The notes under the pieces were generated by a model, which was given only the letters and a program-made list of their open reading frames with translations, did not search any database and was not told where the DNA came from. From contig JAPTHN010000019.1 in NCBI GenBank assembly GCA_026936325.1, forward strand, positions 12,364,253 to 12,428,252: 64,000 bases of DNA, read 5' to 3'. A program made the translations under genes and the position numbers. Below are positions 1-11,716 of the stretch, piece after piece. The stretch is from Platynereis dumerilii (lineage: Eukaryota > Annelida > Polychaeta > Phyllodocida > Nereididae). Each line of letters begins with the position of its first letter. Within the stretch, counting starts at the first letter, position 1.

Positions 1-2050
1 GTTTCACACTATGATAAGCTTGTATCAAATCAATGGAACTTAGGAATTTTCCGGGCCTTCGGCCGAACTCCCTGATTAAAGATACTGCTGTCGTACCAGG
101 TCTATTTGCGGGACGTAAAGCCCTGTTGACGGCCCGTAGGTCGGTCACGATACGAGGTTTTGATGTCGGCGTTCGTCTGACCAAAAACATACTGCTCGTC
201 ACTTCCGCTAGGCCCTTCGTAAACACCCCAAGTGCACACAACTTCTCCATTTCCTTTTTCACGAAGGATTCGTCTTCTGCACTGGCAATGTACGGTACAC
301 CATTGTGTTTAAGTTTTCCCACTATTTCTGGCTCTAAATACAAAATATATCTCTTTACTAATCCAATCTCAGAGAAGAGAGATACTGCCTCTCGATGTTG
401 ACATAAAATGTCAATCAATCTTTGGTTCTCATCGTCACTGAATCGATTATCTTCCGAACTTACTTCATTCTCTATCAATTGTCGTGTCGGTAAGAGCAGT
501 CGTGGGTCGTCCTTGTCATTCCAAGGGAATTTCTTTAGTCGATAATCTCTTAATTCCTCTGGCGACATCTCTACATTGTTGCTATCCAGTCGTTCTCGGT
601 CTAATTTTTCAGTCGTTTCTGATCCCAAGTCAATAATTGCATTGTATATCTTGTCTGTCATATTTGCTTCTGCAAATATCATTCTTAATTTATTTCCCTC
701 TTGTTCAACTGTATTGCAATGTAAAAACGACTGCACGTTATTTTCCAACTGCAAATAGCCTATTAAAGTATGCTTAGCCAGTCGTCTCGGTCTAACACTA
801 TCATTGGCAATGGGCAATCTTGCCTTGCCTCTGTCGAATCGCAATAAACATCTACTCGAGGTTAACTCAGCAATTTCACAATCAACATTCAATTCAAAAT
901 CACCAGTCAGATATGGCCTATCTTCAGCTGCCGATATTTCTAAAAATGCTGAGTCTCCTGCTTGTAGATCAACATTTAAATCAGACAATACTGCAATAGT
1001 CGGGGCCTGAATCAATAAAGTATGATTTGCTGAATCATATATAGCTTTAGCTTGTTCTTGTAAATCTGCTCCTATAACCATTTCAAAACTTGCAGAAACT
1101 GAATAAACATGGCCCTTCATGATTAATTGAGTTCCCCCTATATCAACCAAGAATTCTATCAATTCAGTAACCCGAATGGATTCTCCATTCCCAACCAGCA
1201 AGTTAAATGGATCCTCAAGTTTCTTTGTCCCTAATTTCTGTAAGTAAGAACTTCGATTGATCAAGGACTGATTTACAATGCTAATAGACGAACCAGTGTC
1301 ATACAATGCTAATGCTTTTGTCTTATCTGGTAGCGTACATTTCAATAGATTCTTTGAATCTGTATGGACTATAGGCATGAAATCCACATCTCTTTGAGCT
1401 GGATTTGAACCTGTGACCATGTGAGCTATTTTAGGAGCTTCTACCTCTTGCATTATTGGCCGACTACTGTACTCTTTCAAAGCTTCACTGTAGTCAATGC
1501 CACAATCTGCATATCTGGGACGCTCTACTAATTGTCTTTTTGATTCATTCTCTGTTACTTCTTCTAAGAAACTAATTTTTCTGGCAGTAATTGCTTTATA
1601 AAATTCCACAGGTGGCTGTTCGCTCTCAACCACTGTATAGAACTCATTTAACAATTCACAACTAGACCACTCAATGTTTAAATTCAATACTTCAGCTTCG
1701 ATTAGCTTTCCTTCGTAATTTTCACTTATTTCTTCGTGTATCTCAATATTGTCAGACATGTTACTGAATTGGCACATTTTGTCACCTTCCAATTTAAATT
1801 CTGGAGCCAATGGATCCAGATTGCTAGTTACAATATCAGTTTCATCTATACTGTAATATTCACAGCTCAAGTCTGACTCATACAAGTTATCACTGCTTGT
1901 ATTTAAACTAACAATTTTGTCAGCTAATTTGCTATTTCGATCACTTGAATTGTAATTAATATCTTGTCCCTGATTTTTATTAGAATGAAGGTCAGTATCA
2001 GATCCAGAGGAAGTGCTATCACTTATATTGGCTCTGGATTCTTCTGGGAT
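1..2050 (-). CDS. pol: Pol start: aspartic protease and N-terminal reverse transcriptase
   Basis: A retroviral-type aspartic protease active-site motif D-T-G-S-S is encoded at 1286-1300. Further downstream on the minus strand, in the same phase, is the amino end of reverse transcriptase: a P-R-I-V-T-D-L-R-A-V-N block at about 130-165 and S-S-I-D-L-I-Q-A-Y-H near 10-40. These correspond to the fingers motif and the first catalytic-Asp motif of the RT domain. The polymerase active site, RNase H and integrase would lie outside the window. This part belongs to the same element as the Gag above it and shares its reading phase. Confidence 0.75.
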   Translation of the reverse strand, partial: MPEESRANISDSTSSGSDTDLHSNKNQGQDINYNSSDRNSKLADKIVSLNTSSDNLYESDLSCEYYSIDETDIVTSNLDPLAPEFKLEGDKMCQFSNMSDNIEIHEEISENYEGKLIEAEVLNLNIEWSSCELLNEFYTVVESEQPPVEFYKAITARKISFLEEVTENESKRQLVERPRYADCGIDYSEALKEYSSRPIMQEVEAPKIAHMVTGSNPAQRDVDFMPIVHTDSKNLLKCTLPDKTKALALYDTGSSISIVNQSLINRSSYLQKLGTKKLEDPFNLLVGNGESIRVTELIEFLVDIGGTQLIMKGHVYSVSASFEMVIGADLQEQAKAIYDSANHTLLIQAPTIAVLSDLNVDLQAGDSAFLEISAAEDRPYLTGDFELNVDCEIAELTSSRCLLRFDRGKARLPIANDSVRPRRLAKHTLIGYLQLENNVQSFLHCNTVEQEGNKLRMIFAEANMTDKIYNAIIDLGSETTEKLDRERLDSNNVEMSPEELRDYRLKKFPWNDKDDPRLLLPTRQLIENEVSSEDNRFSDDENQRLIDILCQHREAVSLFSEIGLVKRYILYLEPEIVGKLKHNGVPYIASAEDESFVKKEMEKLCALGVFTKGLAEVTSSMFLVRRTPTSKPRIVTDLRAVNRALRPANRPGTTAVSLIREFGRRPGKFLSSIDLIQAYHSVK

Positions 2051-2053
2051 CAG

Positions 2054-4588
2054 TCATTTTGGTGCATTTTGTCTTTTCTGACCATTTCCTTCATATTTCC
2101 TGCCATTATTCTGGTCCCTCCTTCGATTTTGCTGGCCACCTTGTTGTCTAGAACTGTTTCTAGGGCCGTCGTTCCTGTAAGATCTACCTGATCTCTCATT
2201 TTGATGATAATTCATTGGGAATCTATCATTTTGTGCCGAGTTACCTTGATAAGATTGATAAGGCTGATTGTACCCTTGGTAATTCTGCAATGACTGACTA
2301 TAGGTCATTGGAGGTGGCATCGAAGGTGGCAATGAAGGTGGCATTGTTGGAGGCATTAGCATTCTTTGCTGATCATATTGCGGTTGATAATTTTCAAATG
2401 GACCCTGATTTGGAGGCAATTGATTTCTCCACCTACCAGATCTACACTCATTTGCTCTATGACCAACTATTCCACACAAAAAACAACGGCCCCTAAATTG
2501 ACCAGTGAAAGGAGTAGATTGTCTAGATCTTTCCATAATTCTAGGATTTGGTTCTGACCTTTCCTCACTATATCTGAAATCTATCGGTTTTCTGCTATCC
2601 GATCTATTTCTGTCAATATCATTCAAATTTTGAGCACTGCTTTTCTGATACTGTTGCTCCTCACTAAGCTTACTCAATTGGGTAGCAACTCTATCCAATT
2701 TGGTCTCAAAATTCATAAGCATTGGGAAAAAAGTTGAATCATTCAGTCCTTCCTCGTCATATTGATTTAGGGTTTCTAGATACCCCTGTGTTTTGTTAAA
2801 AAGGTCCTTAAAGTCCTTGGGAGGTGCTAAACTCAATGCTCTTCTAATTTTTGCTGGCAAACCACGACGAAAGTGATCCTGTACACTCATTTCACCCAAT
2901 TCTAACGATTTTACAAGATCTTTTATTTCTGCTAAATATGAGGTCAGTGGTTGATTCTTGAGTAATTTTTTTGTTTCTAAAGCCTGTAATTTCGATTCTC
3001 TGCAATGGAATTCCCCGAAATCCGATTCGAACTTCTTCTGAAGGTCGGAAATTGATTCAAATGATTCAGCATGAATGGAAAGCCAAGACCTAGCAGCTGA
3101 TCTACAGAATAAACGAAGACGTCTTAAAGAAGCAGGAAAATCTCCTGCTAATCCTTGATACTCTAGATAATCAAGGAAAGATTTGAACCAATCCCGAGGG
3201 TCTTCCCCTCCTGTCCCACTAAAGTGTTTTGGTGCAAAGTCTGAAGGACGTACCACTGGGTTACTAGAAGCCATCGTAATTATTTCCGATTGCTTTTCCT
3301 GTCTTGATTCCCCAATTGGGTTTTTTGCTTGCCCCTCCTTACTTTTGGATGCTACTGTATCCTTCGATCTAGCCCCTCCACTGACTTGCGTATTTTGGGT
3401 ATTTATTCTATGTACTATACTAGAAACTGAAGGTGTACTAATACTAGTAGTTGCGACTGTATCAGTAGTCGTTGTTGTCGTTTTTGTCGGTCTAATATTT
3501 TGTCTTTTTGTAGACAAACTGTAATCAAATGTGTTACCCTTGGGGTCTGTACCTAATGTTTTACGTATTGGTTGTTGTCTGGATAGTCGTGTAGTCACTG
3601 TATCATTAGTGTTTGTAGCATTTGTGGTTGTTGTATCAGTCACTGTATCCTTAGTGTTTGTCGCATTTGTGGTTGTTGTATCAGTCACTGTATCATTAGT
3701 GTTTGTCGCATATGTGGTTGCTGTATCAGTCACTGTATCATAAGTGTTTGTCGCATTTGTAGGATTATCTAATACTTCATCCTGCGTGACAGTATCATCT
3801 CTGACATCAATATTATCTACAGCCAATTTATCATTATTTGCATGCACTTCGGCTTGTACCTCTTCTTTTGGTCCTATGTTATGCTTATCTGCTTCTTCCG
3901 AAGAGTCACTCTCAGTGTCTCTATCTTCAGAAGTCCCTCTATCTGCTTCTCTTTCCTCAGAAGCTTCTCTATCCCCTAGATCACCTCTATCTTCCTCTCT
4001 TTCCTCAGTAGCTTCTTCTTCCCTTTCCTCCTGTCTCTCTTTCCCAATATTATCAGTGTTCTCAGTTATCAATTTCTCTTGACCATCATTCACAACTTCA
4101 TGCCCACCAACTGCACCTGCCTCTATTTCTGGTCCTCTTTCTAAATTCTTTATAGCATCATTTTGGCCTTCTGGTGTTATTTCATCATTATTTTCCATAA
4201 TACTTGCTCCATCTAATAATTTGAAAGGATCTTCACCTTTGTTAGGTGACCACACTGTGGATGTATCTCCCAAACTATCTTTACTTCCTTTACGTGTATT
4301 TTTACTTTCTGTACTCCACCTCCTGTTATGCTTTTGCAAATGTAATGGTACCAATACACCTATTATTCTTTCTAGTGGTACTTTTATTGCAAACGGATCT
4401 ATAATCTTAATTAAAACCAATATTGGCAGGTCTAACTGGCCAGGACCTCCTAAACTTAGCCAGGAAGAATAATGTAATGTTTCGTCTCTCTTAACCAATT
4501 TTGTTGTATTTTTTGTAATCCAGCCTTCTAAATAAGCTGCTGTACTTTCACGAGCTAATCTACCAGAAAACTCACCAAAAGTTAACAT
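2054..4588 (-). CDS. gag: Gag polyprotein of Ty3/Gypsy element
   Basis: The frame encodes 844 residues. Residues about 455-600 match the retrotransposon Gag (capsid-like) helical region, with a D-W-F-K-S-F-L-D-Y-L-E block near 466 and an H-F-R-R-G-L-P block near 570. A zinc knuckle CX2CX4HX4C spans residues 702-715, followed by a basic and Gln/Asn/Pro-rich nucleic-acid-binding tail. The first 450 residues are unusual: a Glu/Arg/Asp-rich acidic tract near 165-230 and then Thr/Asp/Asn-rich tandem repeats of about 20 residues near 280-330. Many Gypsy Gag proteins are only 300-500 residues long, so this N-terminal extension stands out. I chose the first Met of the open frame. The protein would assemble the particle that packages element RNA. 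Confidence 0.85.
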   Translation of the reverse strand: MLTFGEFSGRLARESTAAYLEGWITKNTTKLVKRDETLHYSSWLSLGGPGQLDLPILVLIKIIDPFAIKVPLERIIGVLVPLHLQKHNRRWSTESKNTRKGSKDSLGDTSTVWSPNKGEDPFKLLDGASIMENNDEITPEGQNDAIKNLERGPEIEAGAVGGHEVVNDGQEKLITENTDNIGKERQEEREEEATEEREEDRGDLGDREASEEREADRGTSEDRDTESDSSEEADKHNIGPKEEVQAEVHANNDKLAVDNIDVRDDTVTQDEVLDNPTNATNTYDTVTDTATTYATNTNDTVTDTTTTNATNTKDTVTDTTTTNATNTNDTVTTRLSRQQPIRKTLGTDPKGNTFDYSLSTKRQNIRPTKTTTTTTDTVATTSISTPSVSSIVHRINTQNTQVSGGARSKDTVASKSKEGQAKNPIGESRQEKQSEIITMASSNPVVRPSDFAPKHFSGTGGEDPRDWFKSFLDYLEYQGLAGDFPASLRRLRLFCRSAARSWLSIHAESFESISDLQKKFESDFGEFHCRESKLQALETKKLLKNQPLTSYLAEIKDLVKSLELGEMSVQDHFRRGLPAKIRRALSLAPPKDFKDLFNKTQGYLETLNQYDEEGLNDSTFFPMLMNFETKLDRVATQLSKLSEEQQYQKSSAQNLNDIDRNRSDSRKPIDFRYSEERSEPNPRIMERSRQSTPFTGQFRGRCFLCGIVGHRANECRSGRWRNQLPPNQGPFENYQPQYDQQRMLMPPTMPPSLPPSMPPPMTYSQSLQNYQGYNQPYQSYQGNSAQNDRFPMNYHQNERSGRSYRNDGPRNSSRQQGGQQNRRRDQNNGRKYEGNGQKRQNAPK

Positions 4589-5306
4589 AACTAGCCATAA
4601 TAATAACTCACTGCATTTGAAATAGGCATAGCAAGGTCATTGTCATGCCCATAAACACCCAGGATAAATGCTAAGGAAAAAGTACAAAAATGCTTTCTAA
4701 CTTATTACAATGCATGCTTTTCATTTTTCTTTTTTTTTCTTAACTTTTATTTATTGGTGCTGGTGCTCCCACGTTGTTTTAGAGATGTTTTATGGCAATG
4801 TTGTGTCTCGTCCTTTCGTCCTTCAGATGATCCATCCGTCCTTGGACGCTCAAGGTCGCCAGAGTCGATTTTCTGGGTAGTTTTTTCAAAGACATCCCAG
4901 CGGTTCGGTTGTCCACCATGTCATCTGGTTGATGATTCTGTTAAAACAAGGTTTAATAGTCAGCTTGGCTGTGGTAATTGAGGCCGGAACCGCACTCTGG
5001 CCGGTCTGATGTCATTGAACTTCAATACACAACTATGACTCTGATTTAACAGTTAAAACAATGATTTATTTAATTACATGACATTTGTAAAATCTGCGAG
5101 TTGTTATGACATTCAGCAGTTTGATATCAATTGATCACATATCTGAACCCAGGAGCTGTAACTCAGACTCCTTCAGTAAATTTAATTGAAACATCACAAT
5201 ATCTTATTTGAGAAAACAAGCTCTCAATTATCCCTTCTATTCAAACAATTCACTCAATTCACCCAAACAATTATGAATTTTAGAATTGGATCAAATTGGT
5301 GCCATA

Positions 5307-5321
5307 CTTGTTAGGGCACCA
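5307..5321 (-). other. Candidate primer-binding site of the Gypsy element
   Basis: On the minus strand this begins TGGTGCC, the form expected for pairing with a tRNA 3' CCA end. It sits just inside a possible LTR ending in CA near 5325. The site lies in a near-perfect inverted repeat (about 5288-5330), which makes the exact boundary uncertain. I could not assign the tRNA. Confidence 0.3.
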
Positions 5322-5324
5322 ATT

Positions 5325-5621
5325 TGATCCTTTAATTTTAGCTCCTAAGACAAAACCGCGATGATGACTGTCTAATTGATGGAATATAAACCATGATACT
5401 TATCTGATGTTTAAGAAATAGACAGAGCTCAGGAACTGTTTCCTCTGCTGGATCCCTCAGTTCATCTCAGTCATCTCTCTGCCAGCTTGCTGATACACTC
5501 TGCCCAGCTATTGGATAACAGCTCTTAATAAGCTGAGCTAGGAATTGAAGCCAGAGGCCCCTCAGGGTTTTATCTCTGAGGCATCAGTCAATATAGCATG
5601 GCTCTGATGAGCTTGGCAACA
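5325..5621 (-). repeat. Candidate 5' LTR of the Gypsy element
   Basis: Minus-strand sequence from TG (5621) to CA (5325), about 297 bp, with a TATA-like stretch near 5385. The boundaries are inferred only from the primer site and the TG..CA rule, because the partner LTR lies outside the window. Confidence 0.3.
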
Positions 5622-6329
5622 GTGTAATTCTTTAGATTGCCTCTTGGCTTGCTGCCCTCTGAGATATCCTTGAAACTCGCACTGCTAGATATTGGAGCAT
5701 GCCCTTTGATTTATAGCAGGATTGTTTGGTTCAAAAACAATAGCAAATTTTATGAGTTCCATAATATTTCTGCACATTCAAGATGGCTGCCATATGCCAT
5801 ATTACTTTACAGAGCTGATTCAAGAATTTTTGTGCATTTTTACTATGTTTCAGGGATAATGACTTCAATGTTGCATCATGTCTAGTAATTTTGGGAAGCA
5901 GATTTATTTCTTTACATATATTTTTGATTTTGAATGATCCTTGGGTAGAAAAACGAAGATGGCCAAATGGCGGACATATTGGATAGTCTCGCCATTTTCT
6001 CGTTATTCCATTTTTGGGTCACAAAGTTGTGTGATGCATCAATTCATGGTGATTTATGGGTGCTAAGTTCATTTTTGTTAAGTATTTTAGCATCCAGTCG
6101 CATCTAAAGTCAAAAAGGAAGACAACAAATTGTAGTCATGTTGGATACACTTGTCCTTGAGTCATTATACATCACTTATAAGTCAGAAACTTTCCAGAAA
6201 CATTGATTTATGCACTCTAGAAGAGTGTGGTGATTTTAGGATGGACTTTATTCAGTTGCACTTACACCCCAGAAAGAAAGTAGGCTATGATAGCTGGTAG
6301 CCATATTTCATGGTGTGGTCATCAGGTCA
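5622..6329. other. No gene or element recognised
   Basis: AT-rich spacer with no supported exon, RNA gene or inverted repeat. Confidence 0.5.
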
Positions 6330-6532
6330 CAGGGGCTGATCCAGGAATTTTGAAAAGGGGGAGGTCCAACGGTGTGGGCCGAAAGGCCTAAGCCAGTTCA
6401 AAAGGAGTCTTCATCTCGGGATTGAATGACCATGCCTGCCTAACCCAATCTTGGTTTGAAGGGGAGGGGGGAGAGATCCCTGCTTACCCCAATCATGACT
6501 TGAAAGGGGGGGGCTACAAATAGATGCCACTG
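6330..6532. mobile_element. MITE with degenerate CAGGGGC/GCCACTG ends
   Basis: Starts CAGGGGCTGATCC and ends ATGCCACTG, with G-rich blocks just inside each end. This matches the style of the better preserved copies at 18031-18180 and 22345-22508. No clear target duplication remains. Confidence 0.45.
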
Positions 6533-7790
6533 GCTGTTGTATACCTATCTATCTATCTATATATTATCTTTAATGCTTATTCAATGTACGGAGCACTATT
6601 GACTTGGAAGATTTATAATGCTTTGTCCGACTTTCAGTGAATACTATGCATTCATTGTTAATTCAACCCCAGACTGAGAGTACAAAATTGAATAGGTTGA
6701 CACTAAAAGCAAGGACCCAGCTCATCCGGATTACTTGGATGAGACATTAAATTGGCAGCGCTTACATCAGTGTCTACACTGGTCAAGTAAAAGATCCCTG
6801 AAAAGTGATAAATGTGTTACATGCATGTTGAGAACTCTCTTATCTCAACAAGCAACCGTCGCAGATGTCAAAAACTGCAATTATAGATGGCTGTATGTAC
6901 TATGCTATCCATCTATCTATGTATTAACTAAGGAAAATCATAAATTTATACAAGATTAATATCAGTGAAACATCAATCAATTTATCACCCCGCAATGTAC
7001 TGATCTCATGTCACTAAATCTTGAGGAGAGAAACATGCATGACACTAATGCTAAGTTCTCACGGCAGTGGTTTTGTATCAATGAAGCTCCAGGTACCAGG
7101 AAGTAACATTACAGCATAAGCAATTCTTGGACCCTTAAAGGTTACAGATTGTTGGAACCTTAAAGGTTACAGATTTTAGTGGGTGATTCCATTTATTCAA
7201 TGTTAAAGTAGCATCGTCTATAGCCTGTGGCATCACCAAGGTAGTCTCAAGCATCGCCCAGGCAGCCTCGTGTATTGCCCACGGACTTAAGATGCTTTTG
7301 TAGGCTGGAATCATGGAAAGTTCATCACGTACATTCAATAGTTTGAAAATTGACGAAGTAAGATTTTGCTGCTTTGCCTCCTGTCAGGTGATTTCTACGA
7401 ACTATGATGATATATTTTAGAGTGCACTGTTGAATGTTGACGAGATTTTCTGTGGCGATCTGTTAAATCTTCTGCTCTCTCCTAGAAAACGCTAAATCAT
7501 TGAGGCAAAAGCCCTCTGAATAGTTGGGTTTACGCCACCTTGTCATTGAGGCATGCACTTTTCTCTACATAGTATAGTTGTGCATACACTCTTCTGTAAC
7601 AGGTTGAGACGGGGCGGGTTTGACCAGCATGGCCAGGGCATTTTGGACCTTTGTAAACTAGATTGACTGACAATTAATAATCCACAAAAAATAAAAAAAA
7701 TTCACGTCCCCACACTGTACTCTCTCCAAATCTTTTCGAATTTCCCATTTCAGAAAGGCCATATATTATATTACACATTTTATCACCTGG
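6533..7790. other. Spacer with a short tandem repeat
   Basis: A two-copy 25-bp tandem repeat containing CCTTAAAGGTTACAGATT lies at about 7133-7182, and a short (CTAT)n run near 6545. Nothing else is supported. Confidence 0.45.
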
Positions 7791-8074
7791 TTGGCTGTGA
7801 ATATCACTGTTTACAGTCGAAATATCAGGGCCTATGATATTGTAAAAAATACCACCCTTCAAGGGCGATATTTTTTAACAATGGTTATGACATCACCAGC
7901 ATTTTGGCTGCCTGATGACGTCACAAACCAAACAAAGGCAAAAACAATAGGATTGTGACGTCATATCCATTGTTGCTCCATGGTGACATCACATTTTTGT
8001 AATGGCAGAAAATAGTCTCTCTTTATAACTCAAAATTTAAGGTAAAATCATGTGATAAAAACAAATTTTCACGC

Positions 8075-8195
8075 GTCAGGGCACTTCGTACAATATCCCG
8101 AGCTGTTGTGTGAATTAATATCACTTTCGCCCTTCGGGCTCCAGTGATATTAATTCACACAACAGCTCGTGATATTGTTACTCAGTGACCCTGAC
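8075..8195. repeat. 121-bp near-perfect palindrome
   Basis: The two halves (GTCAGGG... and ...CCCTGAC) pair through GAGCTGTTGTGTGAATTAAT and fold onto a tight GCCC-TTC-GGGC apex at about 8131-8141. Upstream at 7848-7876 a smaller hairpin has a CCCTTCAAGGG apex. Downstream at about 8319-8375 is an imperfect repeat of AAGTTATATTGG-CAGTGA units. Together 7800-8400 probably form one foldback MITE, but I could not fix its ends. Confidence 0.6.
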
Positions 8196-8399
8196 TTGGG
8201 TTGTTTTGTTATATTATCTTCGCTACAGTTAATTCATTATATTCTCCACTCGGATTGTGTCAGCCAATCACAAGCGAGTATTCTTGGATAATATCCTTGC
8301 TATATTATGCAGAGAAAAAGTTATATTGGACAGTGAAAAGTTATATTGGGCAGTGATAAGTTATATGGCTCAGTGAGGAGTTTTATTGTCATATTATAG

Positions 8400-10784
8400 G
8401 GCACCGAGAGAGGACCTTAGAGGAAACTCCTTTTGCTGTGCACTGCTGAAGCTAATGAAAGGAAAAATTTTGTGTTTTTCAATTTTAGTAAAAAATTAAT
8501 TGCACGTCTATGGGAAGACACAGAAAAACACAAATGATGTCAAAAGTTGCGTATTGATCAGGACAACAACATTAAGTAAATGTAACATTGCTTACATAGG
8601 TTATGAGATCATAGTATGACATTGAGTGACAAAAAATGTACTTTTTCACCCACTTTTGGTGTAAATGCCTATGTTTAAAGAAAAGCATTGTGCTATGAAA
8701 TTGAAATAAAAAATACCGAATATATCTAAGCTTCTTGGTTATAGAATACAGATTCAGAATATGTAAATTTTATATTTTTGTGGCTACCCATTGCTGAAAT
8801 ATGACGAGATACGTTTTGAAGAGAATTATGAAGTTTATCCAAAAGAAACACAAACTGGCTTTCTAGCACAGTCAAAGTAATTAAACCTTTTGCTTTAAAA
8901 GTGGGTTCATTTATGGAGAATATAACCTCATGCAATATAGCTTTTCTTCGTCCAATTATACTCTATATTGGACTCCTCACCATCAAATATTTATATAAAA
9001 TAACACATTTTATCTTGGCTATTATTACACGATTTTAAAAATGATGCCCATGGTTAGTCAATACAAATACACACAAAAAGGAGAAACTAATTATGTTTGA
9101 ATTACAGGTTAAAGAATAGGCCTATAATCAATTTGGCCTACTATTGCGCTAAAATCAAATCGAATCAAAATTTATTTATCCTCGATACGGTTTGAACAAT
9201 AAAAATTAGCTGTGAAGCTATTTAAACCAAATAAAGATGCAGAATAACAAGACAGCTCTTTTAACCAAAAATGGCCGCCATTGACACCACAGAGTCGTAG
9301 ATCAAATTCCTGAAAAAAGGAATAGGTCTCTTTGTGGCCTACAAAACCGCAATTATAGAAAAGATAAATCAACTATCCAAATTTAGCAGAGAGCTGTTAC
9401 CTTTTTTTGGCACTATGCAACTTAATGATAAATTTAATTGCAGAAATTAACTCTGATTCCTAAAATTACCACTGAAGCAAGGTGTGTATTACACAACATT
9501 CTGTCCTATGTAGCTGTATAAAGATTCAAGTATAAGCCTTATCAATATTACTACAGTGTTTTAGGGCTTTAAATGCCACTAGATATTAAAATAAATTGAA
9601 AAAATTTGCTATTGTTTGAACCAAACAATTCCATAGTTTAGGGAGGGAGGAGTTGGATTGTCCAGCTATTGTTTGACCACCCACTTTAGTAGTATATAAG
9701 ATTCAATAAATGTTATTTGTTTGGTAATTTTCAATGATCACGCTGTATGCTGTAAGACAACCAGACAATAAACAATTTTGCCATGGCAACCTGTAATACA
9801 CAATATTAAATTTCATTGTTTTCAACACTCTTGAGAATTACCATTGTGGTACATCCGCCATGGCCAGATAATTTACACCTTGTTGACTTGTGCCATTTAA
9901 AATGAGTGGCATTTTTGGCAATTTTCGGAGAAAAATTGGCTTTTTTCGCTAATTAACTGCCTACTCAGCATTACAATATTGACCATGGCGGCCATCTTGG
10001 AAGGCATTTTGCATATGAATTGAATTTCAAAGTTAAGTTGGCACTTCATTTAACAAGATTGACTTGAATTTAAACAGAAAAAAGGCAGAATATAGTATGT
10101 TTGGGAAGTTTCCGGAAGATAACGTCTTTTTTAAAATAAGCCCCAAAAGAGACCCAAAAAGTGGCATTTTATAAATATACGAATAAGCTCATATATACGA
10201 GGTGATGAGGTCCCAGAGTTAATTTCATATTTTTGCAAATTTCAAGTTATAAGAAAACAAAATGTGTTATCGCTATTGTGCCACTCCCCGGCGAACCAGA
10301 GCTGTGGGGGTCCAAACAAGGGGTGTTTTTACTATCATTTTAATGTAAAAAACTTTGAAGGCCTGTCAATCCAAAAATAAACATTTGTAACCCAAAATTT
10401 CGCCACTAGGTTTTCCAACTTTGTTGATACTATGATCCATGCCATAATCATTTTGATCCATCACGGACCACGTTGCCATCCCCGCATCATTTTTAGAGGC
10501 ACAGAGTACAATATGTAATGTGTGATAAAATACGCATCCGTCTATTTTTAAAATTTTTGTTAAATCCAAAAATGACTCAACTTGAATGTGGATATTCAGT
10601 ATGAAGATCTCAAATACACACACATTTCTATACATCATTTTAAAGCTCTTTCCGAGTTCTTTCATGCTGGGTACTTGTTTTCTTTCCATATCACCTACGC
10701 CACATGGCTATTTTGTGGCTTGAAAATGAGTTATTTTGTGAAATTTTAAAATTCAGAGTACAATATATTAATAACCAGTGGTTT
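8400..10784. other. Spacer, possible minus-strand LINE tail
   Basis: On the minus strand 9155-9190 reads GATAAATAAATTTTGATTCG followed by a similar partial repeat, resembling a LINE 3' tail. The frames nearby are short and unconvincing. Nothing else is recognised. Confidence 0.25.
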
Positions 10785-11247
10785 TTGGACAATGATACTT
10801 ATTTCACTCATGCACTATATGGCAAAGAACTGCCATGTGAAATACGACGGTTTTCTGATCTGTTTAAGACAGGCAAAAAAAACCCTGAATATTGGATTTA
10901 GTGTGATAAATCAATCAACTTTGAAAATTTCTGTTCGTCAGGCATTCTTGTGGAAAACCACTCTACTGCTTCTATTAATTAGTTTAGGGTATTACTGGCA
11001 TTGTATAAAAAATTGATAAGTTCAGGTCCAAATTTGAAGTGCAATGACAATTTTACAAATGGACGTTTTTCAGTATTTTTTCCAATTTTTCAAACTTCTT
11101 TTTGTCATAACTCTGAAAATAATTGAGCTATTGCCCTGTAATTTTGGATTTGCTCTTTCCTAATAATGTACTTGAAATGAAGAAAGTATGAAAGAAATCA
11201 GAGGTGGTCATGCTTGGACCATTCGTTGATTTTGCATGGAATGACCC
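10785..11247. mobile_element. Single arm of the GGGTCATTCC foldback element
   Basis: Closely similar to the reverse complement of about 59769-60240, ending in GGAATGACCC at 11247. Only one arm of the palindromic element is present here. Confidence 0.7.
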
Positions 11248-11716
11248 TTTTGTCTTGTAATTGATAGCAGGTCTAGAAAAAGTCTATGATTTTGATACCA
11301 TTGGAATTGACTTGTAAAGACGATTCTAATGATACCAAATGTGTTGGGGTTGCATAAACGGGAACGAAGTTTATCAGATTTTTAAAAACTTTTTTCTTTC
11401 TTTTTTTGTCAATCGGCCCACCATAGCATCGGCCCACTGGGAATTCTCCCGGTATCCCAGTGGGCCAGTCCAGCCCTGACCATTACTAAATATAATTGCA
11501 TTTGGTTCACATTACTTTTATAATGTAATTTTGTCCCTTAATGGTGCTTTTTCGCTGAAGGTTAGCTGCTATGCAGCCTATGTTTTTATATTCACACTTC
11601 AAAATGGATTCAATATAGCCCTTCTGCGACAATAATCTAATATATTAATACACAACTAAGGCCTACTGGGATGCCATGACGTCACATCACTGTTTTCTTT
11701 AATTTATTAATTCATA

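Larger units (their letters stand above)
1..5621 (-). mobile_element. Ty3/Gypsy LTR retrotransposon, 5' half, cut by the window edge
   Basis: Read on the minus strand the order is presumed LTR (about 5325-5621), primer-binding site, leader, Gag, aspartic protease, and the start of reverse transcriptase. That order, the CCHC knuckle in Gag and the D-T-G-S-S protease motif fit the Ty3/Gypsy (Metaviridae) group. Gag and the protease/RT lie in the same reading phase, an arrangement some members of the group express by read-through. The element continues past base 1, so RNase H, integrase and the 3' LTR cannot be seen. It looks whole where I could read it. The long open Gag suggests a fairly recent insertion, but there is no second LTR to date it. 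Confidence 0.85.

Noticed and set aside
3183-4082. Plus-strand frames of 70-113 codons rich in Val/Ser
   Set aside because: They are complements of the low-complexity N-terminal region of Gag on the minus strand.
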